64,000 nt of DNA from Sphaerisporangium dianthi (GTDB taxonomy: Bacteria > Actinomycetota > Actinomycetes > Streptosporangiales > Streptosporangiaceae). This document shows positions 37,370-47,500 of this stretch, piece by piece. Position 1 is the stretch's first letter. Each line of letters opens with the position of its first letter. Position numbers and translations under genes: made by a program. The DNA lies in assembly GCF_042654065.1 (NCBI RefSeq), contig NZ_JBHSFP010000021.1, positions 62,001 to 126,000 of the forward strand. The letters run 5' to 3'. The notes under the pieces were generated by a model that saw only the letters and a list, made by a program, of their open reading frames with translations, was not told the DNA's origin and searched no databases.

Positions 37370-38893
37370 TCAGGTGCGGTAGACAGCGCCTCCGTCGACC
37401 TCGTCCTTGGACAGGCGGCGCAGGAGGTAGAGCCCTTCGAGGGCGAACTCGAGCGCGGCGGCGGCGTGCCCGGGCGACTCGTCGCCCTCGCCCATCCCGA
37501 CGCCCGCCATGATCTTGGACAGGCCGTTGACCGGGCCGATCTGCTGCAGCAGCTCGGTGGCCGGCGTCAGCTCGCCCGATTCGACCCGGGCGCCTTCGGA
37601 GAACTTGTCGAGCAGCGCGGACAGGTCCATGCCGCCCAGGGTGCCGCGGAAGGTCTCGGCGACGGCCCGGCGCAGCAGGTGCGACAGCACCTCGACCTCG
37701 CGGCCCTCCTCGCTGACCTCGAACTCGACCTTGCCGCGCAGCGTGGGCACCACGCCCGGCAGGTCGCAGACCCGGGCCACCGGGCGTTCCTCCCCGGTGA
37801 GCGCCGCGCGGCGCACCGCGGAGGCGGCGGCCGTCTCGGCCGCGGCGATGGCGAAGCGCGCCGACACGCCCGACCGGGAGTCCACCGCCGTGGACTCGCG
37901 TACCAGGCGGGTGAACCGGGCGATCGTCTCGACCAGGTGCTCGGGCAGCTCGGCGCTCAGGCCGGCCTCGGCCGCGCCGTCCTCGCCCTGCTCGCGCCAG
38001 TTGAGCGCCGACTCCTGGCGGATGAGCGCCAGCTCGTACTCAAGGGTGAGCGGGTAGTGGGTGCGGATCTCCGCGCCGAAGCGGTCCTTCAGCGGGGTGA
38101 TGATGCGGCCGCGGTTGGTGTAGTCCTCGGGGTTGGCGCTGGCGATGAGCAGGATGTCCAGGGGCAGCCGCAGGTTGTACCCGCGTACCTGGATGTCGCG
38201 CTCCTCCAGCACGTTGAGCAGCGACACCTGGATGCGCTCGGCCAGGTCGGGCAGCTCGTTGACCGAGAACACGCCCCGGTTGGTGCGGGGCACCAGGCCG
38301 TAGTGCACGGTCTCGGGGTCGCCGAGGGTGCGCCCTTCGGCGATCTTGATGGGGTCGACGTCGCCGATCAGGTCGCCCACGGAGGTGTCGGGCGTGGCGA
38401 GCTTCTCGCCGTACCGCTCGTCGCGGTGCTTCCAGGCGACCGGGAGGTCCTCGCCCTGCTCGGCGGCCAGCTTCAGGCAGCGCACGCACGCGGGGGCGTA
38501 CGGATGGTCGTTGATCTCGCAGCCGTCGATGACGGGGGTCCACTCGTCGAGCAGGCCGGTGACGGTGCGGATCAGCCGGGTCTTGCCCTGACCGCGCTCA
38601 CCCAGGAGTACCAGGTCGTGGCCCGCGAGCAGGGCTCGTTCGAGGTGGGGCAGCACGGTTTCGTCGAATCCGACGATGCCCGGGAATCTCGGCTCCCGTG
38701 CGCGTAACCTGGCCAGCAGATTTTCGCGGATCTCCGCCTTGACCGTGCGATAGGTGTGTCCACTTTCGCGCAGCTCGCGGAGAGTGCGAGCTTGCGGCGT
38801 TTCACTTCGCTGTGTGGGCGATTCATGCACGAAGACGAGACTACGTCGCGAGGCAGGGTGTCGGCAGCATTCCACATTTCGGATCTTGACCAT
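37370..38893 (-). CDS. MoxR-type AAA+ ATPase
   Basis: The 507-residue protein starts at ATG 38893, nine bases after GGAG. Walker A is LLGERGQGKTR (residues about 96-106), with the Walker B-like VFSVNELPDLAERIQ, the sensor LIASANPEDYTNRGRI and an arginine-finger segment TPLKDRFGAEIRTHYP. It is a MoxR/magnesium-chelatase-type ATPase. A CxxC-like cluster (SCEIND..., APACVRCLKLAAE) may bind zinc. It and the downstream VWA protein form a pair expected to remodel or metallate an unknown target. GTG 38830 is a later possible start, with no clear ribosome-binding site. Confidence 0.87.
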   Translation of the reverse strand: MVKIRNVECCRHPASRRSLVFVHESPTQRSETPQARTLRELRESGHTYRTVKAEIRENLLARLRAREPRFPGIVGFDETVLPHLERALLAGHDLVLLGERGQGKTRLIRTVTGLLDEWTPVIDGCEINDHPYAPACVRCLKLAAEQGEDLPVAWKHRDERYGEKLATPDTSVGDLIGDVDPIKIAEGRTLGDPETVHYGLVPRTNRGVFSVNELPDLAERIQVSLLNVLEERDIQVRGYNLRLPLDILLIASANPEDYTNRGRIITPLKDRFGAEIRTHYPLTLEYELALIRQESALNWREQGEDGAAEAGLSAELPEHLVETIARFTRLVRESTAVDSRSGVSARFAIAAAETAAASAVRRAALTGEERPVARVCDLPGVVPTLRGKVEFEVSEEGREVEVLSHLLRRAVAETFRGTLGGMDLSALLDKFSEGARVESGELTPATELLQQIGPVNGLSKIMAGVGMGEGDESPGHAAAALEFALEGLYLLRRLSKDEVDGGAVYRT

Positions 38894-39001
38894 TGCGGGA
38901 CGCTCCGTATGCGTTGTTAGTCCCGTAGTGGGGAGAATCCGGCTAAGGGGGGCGAACGTACGACACACTACGACTCGCGACAGTGGAGGAGGGCGAGGCG
39001 T
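38894..39001. promoter_or_regulatory. Divergent promoter region of MoxR and FIST genes
   Basis: A compact 108-bp divergent region. GGAGGAGG (38986-38993) is the ribosome-binding site for the FIST gene, and GGAG near 38906 on the other strand serves the ATPase. No clear operator palindrome was seen. Confidence 0.5.
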
Positions 39002-40210
39002 GTGGCAGTGCTGACGAGCCGGTTCGCGGATGGTCTCGCCGTGGGCCCCGACCTGATCGTCGCCGCGGAGTCCGCGGTACGCCAAGCGCTCTCCGGCCTG
39101 TCGGGACCGCCCGACCTCGTGTGCTTCTTCATCTGTGGCGAAGATCCCGAGGAGGTCGCCCAAGCCGGGCTGCGCGTCATGCGCATGGCGCCCGGCGCCG
39201 AGGTCATCGGCTGCAGCGCCACCGGCGTCATCGGCGACGGCCAGGGCGTCGAGCTGACCTCGGCGGTCAGCGCCTGGGCGGCCAGCTTCGAAGGCGGCCG
39301 CGCGTCCTCCTTCGCGCTGGAGACCCTCCGCATGGAAGACCGGTTCGTGATCATCGGCCTTCCCGACCGCGACCCCGACGACCGCGTGGCCATCCTGCTG
39401 GCCGACCCGTACAGCTTCCCCACCGACGCCTTCGTCGAGCACTCCGCCGATGTCCTCGGCGACCTGCCCATCGTCGGAGGCCTGGCCAACGGCACGGGCG
39501 GCCAGGGCTCGGTCCGCCTGTTCGCCGGCGGCGAGATGTACACCGAAGGGGCGATCGGCGTCATGCTGAACGGCCCGATCAACGTCAGCACCGTCGTCAG
39601 CCAGGGCTGCCGCCCGATCGGCCCCACCATGGTCGTCACCCGCTCCGAGGACAACCTGCTGCTCGAACTCGCCGGGCAGCCCGCGCTCGCGCGCCTGGAG
39701 GACATCGTCAGCGGCCTCGACGAGGAAGACCGGGAACTGGTCGCCTCCGGGCTGCAGATCGGCGTCGCGATGGACGAATACGCCGAAAGCCACGAACGCG
39801 GCGACTTCCTGATCCGCGGCATCCTCGGCATCGACCCCGAGCGCGAGGCCGTGGCCGTCGGCGACGTCCTCGACATCGGGCAAAGCGTGCGCTTCCAGGT
39901 CCGCGACGCCGCCGCGGCGGACGAGGACCTGTACGAGCTGCTCGACGCCCACGTGGAACAGCGCGGGCGCATCGACGGCGCGCTGCTGTTCTCCTGCAAC
40001 GGCAGGGGCTCGGCCATGTTCGGCAGCTCCGACCACGACGTGCTCGCCCTGCACGACACCCTCGGCCCCATCGGCATGGCCGGGTTCTTCGCCGCCGGAG
40101 AGGTCGGCCCGGTAGGCGGCCACAACCACGTACACGGCTTCTCGGCCGCGATCCTCGTCTTCTCCTCCTCAAGCCCTCCCGGCGGCGAAAAAGCCGCCCA
40201 AACCACCTGA
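39002..40210 (+). CDS. FIST-domain sensory protein
   Basis: The 402-residue protein starts at GTG 39002, eight bases after GGAGGAGG. It has the FIST N domain (DLVCFFICGEDPEEVAQ, EVIGCSATGVIGDG, LPIVGGLANGTGG) and the FIST C domain (DFLIRGILGIDPEREAVAVGD, GALLFSCNGRGSAMFG, GMAGFFAAGEVGPVG). FIST proteins are ligand-binding signal modules, often linked to chemotaxis or signalling. Here it stands alone, facing the MoxR/VWA pair, with no output domain. The C-terminus ends in a low-complexity Ser/Pro tail. Confidence 0.9.
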   Translation: MAVLTSRFADGLAVGPDLIVAAESAVRQALSGLSGPPDLVCFFICGEDPEEVAQAGLRVMRMAPGAEVIGCSATGVIGDGQGVELTSAVSAWAASFEGGRASSFALETLRMEDRFVIIGLPDRDPDDRVAILLADPYSFPTDAFVEHSADVLGDLPIVGGLANGTGGQGSVRLFAGGEMYTEGAIGVMLNGPINVSTVVSQGCRPIGPTMVVTRSEDNLLLELAGQPALARLEDIVSGLDEEDRELVASGLQIGVAMDEYAESHERGDFLIRGILGIDPEREAVAVGDVLDIGQSVRFQVRDAAAADEDLYELLDAHVEQRGRIDGALLFSCNGRGSAMFGSSDHDVLALHDTLGPIGMAGFFAAGEVGPVGGHNHVHGFSAAILVFSSSSPPGGEKAAQTT

Positions 40211-40560
40211 TTTGTGTTTGCTTTTGCCTCGCTCCGCTCGGCGGGTTGTGTTTGCTTTCGCCTCGCTTCGCTCGGCGGGCTCGGGGCGCCTTTGAGGCGG
40301 CGCCCTTCGTCGTCGTACGGGCTCGTTCCTCACCCTCCCTCCTCCTCACGACACCGCCGCGCCCCGAGCTGTGTTTGCTTTGCCTCGCTCCGCTCGGCGG
40401 GTTGGGGGCTCCTCAGGACACCGCCGAGCCCCAGGAATCCCTCCTTGATGGGTGCGACCCCGGGATGGGGTCGGAGGGGTGGGACGTGTGATCCTTGGAG
40501 GCGCGCGGGTTCGGTCTCGGGGTCCGCGGTGGTCGTTTGCGAGATCTTGGAGCGTGGCCG
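40211..40560. repeat. Intergenic direct repeats (three copies of about 33 bp)
   Basis: This 350-bp gap has no gene. Near-identical copies of a unit that begins TGTGTTTGCTTT and ends GCTCGGCGGG lie at about 40213-40246, 40247-40279 and 40370-40403. The first two are adjacent. The internal GCCTCGCTCCGCTCGG word also recurs. It may represent a mobile or recombination-derived repeat family of this genome. A GGAG site at 40549-40552 precedes the ROK gene. Confidence 0.75.
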
Positions 40561-41574
40561 ATGACGCATGACCTGACGCGGGACGTGGTGCCCGGCCTCG
40601 ATTCCGTGCTGGCGGTCGACATCGGCGGCACCAAGTTCGCCGTCGGGCTGGTCGACGCCCAGGGGCAGGTCATCGTCGCCGATCGGGTGGCCACCCCGCC
40701 CGGGGGCGACGCCTCCACACTGCGGAAGGCTCTGGACGGGTTGATCGACTCCGTCCTCGCGCGGCGGCCGGACGCGAACCTGGTCGGCGTGGGCGTCGGC
40801 TGCGGCGGTCCGATGACCTGGCCAGAGGGGGCCGTCTCCCCGCTGAATATCCCCGGCTGGCGAGGGTTTCCACTGCGCGCGCGGCTGGCGGAGCGGTTCC
40901 CCGGCATGCCCGTGCGCGTCCACAACGACGCCATCTGCGTCGCGGCCGCCGAACACTGGCAGGGCGCCGGTCAGGGGAGCGACAACATGCTCGGCATGGT
41001 CGTCTCGACCGGCGTCGGCGGCGGCCTCATCCTCGGCGGCCGGCTGATCGACGGCGGCACCGGCAACGCCGGGCACATCGGGCACGTCGTGGTCGACCCG
41101 GACGGCCCGGCGTGCCGGTGCGGCGGACGAGGATGCCTGGAGGCCATCAGCCGCGGCCCCGGCCTGGCCGCCTGGGCTCTCGAACAGGGGTGGGCGCCCG
41201 GCGCCACCGGCGCCCGGCCCGAGGGGCTGTACGTGGAGGCCGCGCAGGCGAATGGGCGGCAGCTCTCGGCGGACGCCGCCGCGGGAGACCCGATCGCGCT
41301 CGGCGCCCTCGCCCGCGCCGGCCGGGCCCTCGGCATCGGCATCGCCTCGGCGACCCACCTGTGCGACCTGGACGTCGTGACCATCGGCGGCGGCCTGTCG
41401 CAGGCCGGCCCGCTGCTGTTCGAGCCTTTGGAGGAGGCACTGCGGGCGCACGCCCGCCTGGACTTCGCCCGCCGCGTCCGCGTCGTCCCCGCTCACCTCG
41501 GCCAGGACGCCGGTCTCATCGGCGCCGCCGCCCTGATCCTCCTTCCGGCCCGTTACTGGACCGGCCCGGCCTGA
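40561..41574 (+). CDS. ROK-family sugar kinase
   Basis: The 337-residue protein starts at ATG 40561, eight bases after GGAG. The phosphate-1 motif AVDIGGTKFAVGLVD is near residue 15, the zinc-binding/ROK signature C-R-C-G-G-R-G-C-L-E near residue 185, and the adenosine motif VVTIGGGLSQAGPLLF near residue 280. The HND catalytic residue is in RVHNDAICVAAAEHW. No helix-turn-helix domain is present, so it is a kinase, probably for glucose or N-acetyl sugars, rather than an NagC-type repressor. It stands alone after the repeat-rich gap. Confidence 0.93.
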   Translation: MTHDLTRDVVPGLDSVLAVDIGGTKFAVGLVDAQGQVIVADRVATPPGGDASTLRKALDGLIDSVLARRPDANLVGVGVGCGGPMTWPEGAVSPLNIPGWRGFPLRARLAERFPGMPVRVHNDAICVAAAEHWQGAGQGSDNMLGMVVSTGVGGGLILGGRLIDGGTGNAGHIGHVVVDPDGPACRCGGRGCLEAISRGPGLAAWALEQGWAPGATGARPEGLYVEAAQANGRQLSADAAAGDPIALGALARAGRALGIGIASATHLCDLDVVTIGGGLSQAGPLLFEPLEEALRAHARLDFARRVRVVPAHLGQDAGLIGAAALILLPARYWTGPA

Positions 41575-41644
41575 CATGTAACGGTTCGCCGCCCTTCGTC
41601 CAAGCACGGGTGTCAGCAAGCGGACGATGAAGGGAGCCCGACCG

Positions 41645-42217
41645 GTGCGCCACAGACAACCGGGGTTGGCGCGGATCGCGGACGACCCCGAGGCCTTCGA
41701 AGCCTTCTACCGGCGCCATTTCGACGAGGTGACGCGCTTCCTCGCCCGCCGGGTCGCAGACCCTCACCTGGTCGCGGACCTGGTGGCGGAGGTGTTCCTC
41801 GCCGTACTGGACTCGGCGCACACCTATCGGCCAGGCAAGGGGAGCGAGACGGGCTGGCTGTACGGCGTGGCGCGCAACACCATGCTCGCCGAACGGCGAC
41901 GCGCCGCGCGGGAACTGCGTGCGGGAGGGCGTCTCGCGGGCCGCCGGCTCCTCCAACCCGACGACGTGGTCCTCCTGGAGGAACGGATCGACGCGGAGGA
42001 CAGTGCCCGCCGGGCCATGGCAGCCATGGCCGGGTTGCCCGAGAGCGAGCGCGCGCTGCTGGAGCTGGTCGTCGTGGATCAGCTCACCGTGCCGGAAGCC
42101 GCCGCGGCCCTTGGCATCCGGCAGGGCACCGCCCGGGTCAGGCTCCACCGGGCCAGGCGCTCGCTCCAGCACGTTCCCGGCATCGTCCTGCCCCTCGTGA
42201 TGGAAGGAACGAAATGA
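41645..42217 (+). CDS. ECF-family RNA polymerase sigma factor
   Basis: The 190-residue protein is taken from GTG 41645, eight bases after AAGGGAG (ATG 41627 is in frame upstream but poorly placed). Region 2 shows as FEAFYRRHFDEVTRFLARRV and LVADLVAEVFLAVLDSAHTY. Region 4 is MAGLPESERALLELVVVDQ with helix-turn-helix TVPEAAAALGIRQGTARVRL. It overlaps the next gene by four bases (ATGA). It is a second, separate ECF module, 35 kb from the first one. Confidence 0.92.
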   Translation: MRHRQPGLARIADDPEAFEAFYRRHFDEVTRFLARRVADPHLVADLVAEVFLAVLDSAHTYRPGKGSETGWLYGVARNTMLAERRRAARELRAGGRLAGRRLLQPDDVVLLEERIDAEDSARRAMAAMAGLPESERALLELVVVDQLTVPEAAAALGIRQGTARVRLHRARRSLQHVPGIVLPLVMEGTK

Positions 42218-42909
42218 ACGACACCTTCGAGAACAGACTGCTCGCCGAGCTCAAGGCCGAGATGGCCGCGAGTGCCCCGCGCGAGATCACTCCCGCACCG
42301 CGTCGGATCACCGGTCGCCGGATCCTGGCCGGGGCCGGGGCTGTCGGGGCCGTGGCCGCGGCGACGATCACGGTGCCCATGCTCATCGCGCCGGCGTCCC
42401 CCGCCTACGCGCTCACGAAGAACGCCGACGGTTCGCTCACCTTGACGATCCACGAGTTCAGCGACCCGGAAGCCATCGAGAACGACCTCGCGAGCCGGGG
42501 CGTCAAGGCCGACGTCACGTACATGCCGCTGGGTAAGCGCTGTGACCGGTCGAGCCGGCGGTCCTTGGTCGGGGGTCAGGCGGGCACGGCGACGAAGGGA
42601 GAGTTCAACGGCAAGGACCCGGCGGCACCGGGCGGCGCAGGCGAGGCGGCCAACAGTTCGCTCGGCTCGCTGCTCGGCAAGGCGTTCCGGGTGAATGACG
42701 GGATTACGATCTATCCGAAGTACATCAAGCCGGGCCAGACCGCGGTCATCGAGGTCGCGGAGAATGCCGAGAAGCCCACCGCGGAGCATCCGGGCGTCGC
42801 CTGGCGGTTCACCGGCGGTCTGGTGGACGGCCCCGTCCAGCCGTGCCGCCTCGTCGACGACCCGGGGGCCTTCGACATCGGAAACGCCACGCCCCCACCC
42901 GGAAGCTGA
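42214..42909 (+). CDS. Membrane-anchored protein coupled to ECF sigma factor
   Basis: The 231-residue protein starts at ATG 42214. A short cytoplasmic part with EITPAPRRITGRRILAG precedes one transmembrane helix (GAGAVGAVAAATITVPMLIA), then an exported domain beginning YALTKNADGSLTLTIHEFSDPEAIENDL, known from CU044_5270-like partner proteins of actinomycete sigma factors. No zinc anti-sigma motif is visible. An anti-sigma or signal-sensing role is inferred from coupling and topology. Cysteines in GKRCDRSS and QPCRLVDD could form a disulfide outside the membrane. Confidence 0.75.
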   Translation: MNDTFENRLLAELKAEMAASAPREITPAPRRITGRRILAGAGAVGAVAAATITVPMLIAPASPAYALTKNADGSLTLTIHEFSDPEAIENDLASRGVKADVTYMPLGKRCDRSSRRSLVGGQAGTATKGEFNGKDPAAPGGAGEAANSSLGSLLGKAFRVNDGITIYPKYIKPGQTAVIEVAENAEKPTAEHPGVAWRFTGGLVDGPVQPCRLVDDPGAFDIGNATPPPGS

Positions 42910-43029
42910 CCGGGCGGCACGCGCCGAGCCGGCGTCCGGGGCCGTCGGCTCGCTCAGGCCCTGGGCGCCCGGCATCCGCCACGGCGGGCCGGTGGGACCT
43001 GAAGGGCGCACCAATGGGAGACTTCGGGC

Positions 43030-44244
43030 ATGGCGCGCTCTGAGGTGACCTACGACGATGTGGTCGCCGCCCGTGATCTGCTCCAGGACGTCGTGATCCG
43101 GACTCCGCTGCTGCACTCGCGCGTGCTGTCGGAGATGATCGGCGGCCCGGTGTACCTCAAGTGCGAGAACCTCCAGCGGGCCGGCTCGTTCAAGGTCAGA
43201 GGCGCCTACGTCCGCATCGCCCGCCTGACCGGCGACGAACGCGCCCGCGGCGTGGTCGCGGCGAGCGCGGGCAACCACGCACAGGGAGTGGCGCTCGCGT
43301 CGGGGCTGCTGGGCTGCAAGGCCACGGTGTTCATGCCCGAGGGCGCCCCGCTGCCCAAGGTGGAGGCCACCCGCGCCTACGGGGCCGATGTCATCTTCGC
43401 GGGGACGACCGTCGACCAGTCGCTGGCGGCGGCCAAGGAGCACGCCGAAGAGACCGGGGCGGTGTTCATCCACCCCTTCGACCATGCCGACGTCGTGGCG
43501 GGCCAGGGCACGGTCGGGCTGGAGATCCTGGAGCAGCTCCCCGACGTCGGCACGATCACGGTCGCGGTCGGCGGAGGCGGGCTGGCCGCGGGCGTGGCGC
43601 TCGCGGTCAAGTCCATGCGCCCGGGTGTGCGGGTCGTCGGGGTGCAGGCCGAGCGGGCCGCCGCCTACCCGGCGTCGCTCGCGGCCGGGCACCCGGTCAT
43701 GGTCGACCCGGCGTCCACGATGGCGGACGGCATCGCCGTCGGCCGGCCCGGCGACATCACCTTCGAGATGATCCACTACCTGGTCGACAGCGTGGTGACG
43801 GTTCCGGAGGAGACGCTCTCGCGCGCGCTGCTGCTCTGCCTCGAACGCACCAAGCTCGTCGTCGAACCGGCGGGCGTGGCGGGCGTCGCGGCACTGCTCG
43901 ACTGGCCGCACGCGTTCGAGCCGCCGGTGGTCGCGGTGCTGTCCGGCGGCAACATCGACCCGCTGCTGCTGTCCAGGGTGCTGCGGCACGGCCTGTCGGC
44001 GGCGGGCCGCTACCTCGCCTTCCGGCTGCGGCTCCCCGACCGCCCGGGGGCGCTGGCGACGCTGCTCGCCCGGCTGGCCGACCTCGGCACCAACGTGATC
44101 GACGTCGGCCACGAGCGGGTCGACTCCCGCCTCCAACTGGACGAGGCCGAGGTCCTCCTCCACCTGGAGACCAAGGGCCCCCTCCACTGCGACGAAGTTT
44201 TGGCAGGCCTCCGCCGCTACGGCTACAAACTCATCTTCGGCTGA
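43030..44244 (+). CDS. ilvA: Threonine ammonia-lyase, with ACT domain
   Basis: The 404-residue protein starts at ATG 43030, with GGGAG 10 bases before it. PLP-enzyme motifs include GSFKVRGAYVRIARL (PLP Lys), AASAGNHAQGVALAS and VAVGGGGLAAGVALAV. A C-terminal ACT domain (YLAFRLRLPDRPGALATLLA, ADLGTNVIDVGHERV) is the regulatory site. It deaminates threonine to 2-oxobutyrate, the entry to isoleucine synthesis. Length fits the single-ACT, shorter biodegradative/regulated type, so feedback by isoleucine or valine is possible but not proven. Confidence 0.95.
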   Translation: MARSEVTYDDVVAARDLLQDVVIRTPLLHSRVLSEMIGGPVYLKCENLQRAGSFKVRGAYVRIARLTGDERARGVVAASAGNHAQGVALASGLLGCKATVFMPEGAPLPKVEATRAYGADVIFAGTTVDQSLAAAKEHAEETGAVFIHPFDHADVVAGQGTVGLEILEQLPDVGTITVAVGGGGLAAGVALAVKSMRPGVRVVGVQAERAAAYPASLAAGHPVMVDPASTMADGIAVGRPGDITFEMIHYLVDSVVTVPEETLSRALLLCLERTKLVVEPAGVAGVAALLDWPHAFEPPVVAVLSGGNIDPLLLSRVLRHGLSAAGRYLAFRLRLPDRPGALATLLARLADLGTNVIDVGHERVDSRLQLDEAEVLLHLETKGPLHCDEVLAGLRRYGYKLIFG

Positions 44245-44506
44245 CACACCGACGGCCCCGCCGCGTTCCGCTCACTGCGCTCGCGAGAAGTTTCGGTCCG
44301 CACTCAGCGAGCGGGTTGACGGGCGCTCCATTTGCGGCGCCGAGGTGGCGTAGAGGGTCATAGGGCCAGCCCGGCCGTCGACAGCTCTGGCCGCGACCAA
44401 CTGAGCACCGACCGGTCCGTGACTGCGGGACGTGCCGGGGTTGACGAGATCACGAGCAGGCGGACGCTTCCAGACGAGACGGCGTGGTGGCCCCCATGCG
44501 GGCAGA

Positions 44507-47500
44507 CTATTTCTTGCGTTTTGACGGGCGGCGATTGGCCGGCTTGCTTCCGCCGAAAAGGAATCGCTTTATGCGCTCTCTGATGCTCTTCTGCTCCCCG
44601 CTCAGTCGGCTGAGCGGTTCCTTCGACAGCCAGGAGAGGTTCTCAATGACGACTGATCTCTTCCTGTTCGCCTCATGAGGCGCGTCAAGGAGAGACGCCA
44701 GTTGCCAAGCAATATGGGACGTGACCGTGTTCTTCTTGCCGTAGGCCCGCTGGCTGGCAGTGAGAGCGTCGGAAAGTAACGAGTGCGCTTTCGCCGTTTC
44801 GCCTTGTGCGTGGAGGGTGGTGGCGAGGTTGGCGGTTGCGTTGAGAGTGTGCGGGTGTTCGTCGCCGAGGAGTCGGCGGCGGGCGTCGAGCACCTGTTCT
44901 TTGAGGGTGCGGGCGTGGTCGTACTCGCCTTGTGCGTGGAGCGTGGCGGCGAGGCCGGCGGTCGCGGTGAGGGTGAGCGGGTGTTCGTCGCCGAGGAGTC
45001 GGCGGCGGGCGTCGAGCACCTGTTCCGCCAGAGTGCGGGCGTGTTCGTGTTCGCCTTGTGCGTGGAGCGTGGCGGCGAGGCCGGCGGTCGCGTTGAGGGT
45101 GTCGGGGTGTTCGTCGCCGAGGAGTCGGCGGCAGGCGTCGAGCACCTGTTCCGCCAGAGTGCGGGCGTCGTCGTGTTCGCCCTGTGCGTGGAGCGTGGCG
45201 GCGAGGCCGGCGGTCGCGTTGAGGGTGTCGGGGTGTTCGTCGCCGAGGAGTCGGCGGCAGGCGTCGAGCACCTGTTCCGCCAGAGTGCGGGCGTCGTCGT
45301 GTTCGCCCTGTGCGTGGAGGATGGCGGCGAGGTTGACGATCGCGTTGAGGGTGTGCGGGTGTTCGTCGCCGAGAAGTCGGTGGCGGGCGTCGAGCACCTG
45401 TTCTTGGAGGGTTCGGGCGTGTTCGTATTCGCCTTGTGCGTGGAGGGTGGTGGCGAGGCCGGCGATCGCGTTGAGGGTGTGCGGGTGTTCGTCGCCGAGA
45501 AGTCGGCGACGTGCTTTCAGTACCCGCTCCTCCAGGATGCGAGCTCGTCGGTACTGTCCGGCGCTACGGAGGAGGGTTGCCTGGTAGGCCGAGGCAGTAA
45601 CGGTTTCGAGATCCTCCGCGCCAAGGACCGCGGTGAATGCCTCGACGAGCCGATTCTGCAATTGAGTGGCCTGCGCCCAATGACCTTGGACGTAAAGGGC
45701 CTCGACGAAATCTCGGCCGGCGCGCAGGGTGTCGACATTGTTCTCCCCGAGCTTCCGGATTCTGGCCTGGTAGACCTCCTCCTGCGCCTGGCGTGCCCTG
45801 TGATGGTCGCCCTGACTCAGCAGGATCAGTCCCTGGGTGTTGCGGCAGCGGAGATACTCGAGGGCGTCAGGGGGAAGCTGCTTGGCCGACGTCAGCGCGT
45901 CCCCGACGACTGCGGCCGCCCGGTCCAACCTTCCCCGGGCCAGAAGATATCGCGCGACCCGGTCCAGCAGGTCCATCGTTCCCGTGATGTCGGCGTGGAG
46001 CCGCTGGGCGTGCTGTGCGCTTGAGAGAGCGTGGGCGAGCATCGTTTCGCAGGTAGGCCAAGACGCGGGATCACTGACCTCATCGGGAAACGCCGTGCTC
46101 ATCGTCGAGAGTGCGAACCCTGCCCAGCGGGACTCGTCCGCGGCGAGTTCGGTGCGAGTGACGGCTTGCACCATGCGATGGATCGACATGAGGCCGTCAC
46201 CGGTCTTGGCCAGGGAGTACTCGCGGAGGGACTGCGTGGCCTTGTTGAGGCGGAACGGGTCCGTCAGCGCCTCGACCAGTTCGGCGGGCATGCCTGGTAC
46301 TGGAACGAGCTGGGCCGGCGGAATCGCCTCGGCCCCGAGGAAGGCGGCGAGGCGGAACAGGGCCACGGCGGCTGGGGACCGGTCGGCCAGGCGGTCGAAG
46401 GACACCCGCCACGTGGACGCGATCGTCGCCTGGTGGCTTCCAGCTCGTCCCTGCGTGAACAGTTCCGGCGACTGCTTGTGGAGTTGGTCGAGGTAGTCGG
46501 TGGCGGACATTCCGTCCGCGATGACGCTCGCCGCCTGTGCCAGCGCCAGAGGCAGACATCCCAGGGCTTCGGCCAGGTTCCGTGCCGTGTCAGCGCTGGA
46601 GACCCGTCCCCACTGCTGCAGATATTCCACCGCGGCGGGGACGGGAAGAACATCCAGGTGCCGCAGTTCCGCATGAGGCCATTCCGGCCGTCTGGTGGTG
46701 ATGAGCACATGCCCCGTGTGCCGCTCAGGAAGCAGCGGTAAGAGCTCGTCGGGGTCCTCGGCGTTGTCGAAGATCAAAAGCCAGCTTTTACGGCGGTGCA
46801 GTGCCTGGCGAAGCGCCGCTATCGCCTGGTCGTCCTTATCAAACGGCAGACCCAACTCGGTGGCGAGCTCGGCATAGTCTCCCCGCAATGTGGTCGGATC
46901 CTCGGCCCGCACCCACCACACCAAGTCGTACGCGACGCCGTGTCGAAAAGCGTATTCGACGGCGACCTGGGTCTTACCCAGCCCGCCCAGACCACTGATC
47001 GCCTGGACGGCGGAGGTCGGACGGTTCGCCCGCAGGGCCCGATACAGATCCGCCAACGTGTCGTCGCGTCCGATGAACCGCGGGTCCGGGCGGTGCCCGC
47101 GAAGCTGGCACACCTCCTGCTCGGCACCAGGGAATCGAACCCGCCTCGCAGACCTGTTGGGGAAGCCGGCTCGTGCGACCCGCTCAGCGCGTTCGGCCAC
47201 CCCGGCCAGCAGCCGGCGCTGAGCCTCATCCTCGTCGTGCACGCCGCAGAGGTCGATCGGCACGAGAGCCCCTATCGACGGCGGAATATCGCCATCGCCC
47301 CCGTCCACCCGGACGGGAATCAGGGCTCGTTCTTTGCCCTGAAGTCTTTGGTACTGGGCGGCGGTACGAACGGCCACCTCCGCGTCATGCTCGGCAGACA
47401 GAACGTGAAGGGTGTGACGGCAGGTGGACAGCGCCTCATCGATCTTGTCGAGACGGTTATCGCCAGGCCGGATGTCCCACGCCTTGAGGATCACCCCATA

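Noticed and set aside
44809..45564. CRISPR-like array
   Set aside because: The repeats are head-to-tail 126-bp coding units without spacers. No cas genes are present.
44783..46024. Long open frame on the plus strand opposite the NLR gene (413 codons)
   Set aside because: It is the antisense of the TPR repeat array. The periodic sequence keeps the frame open. It has no ribosome-binding site and Val/Glu/Gly-rich repeats only.
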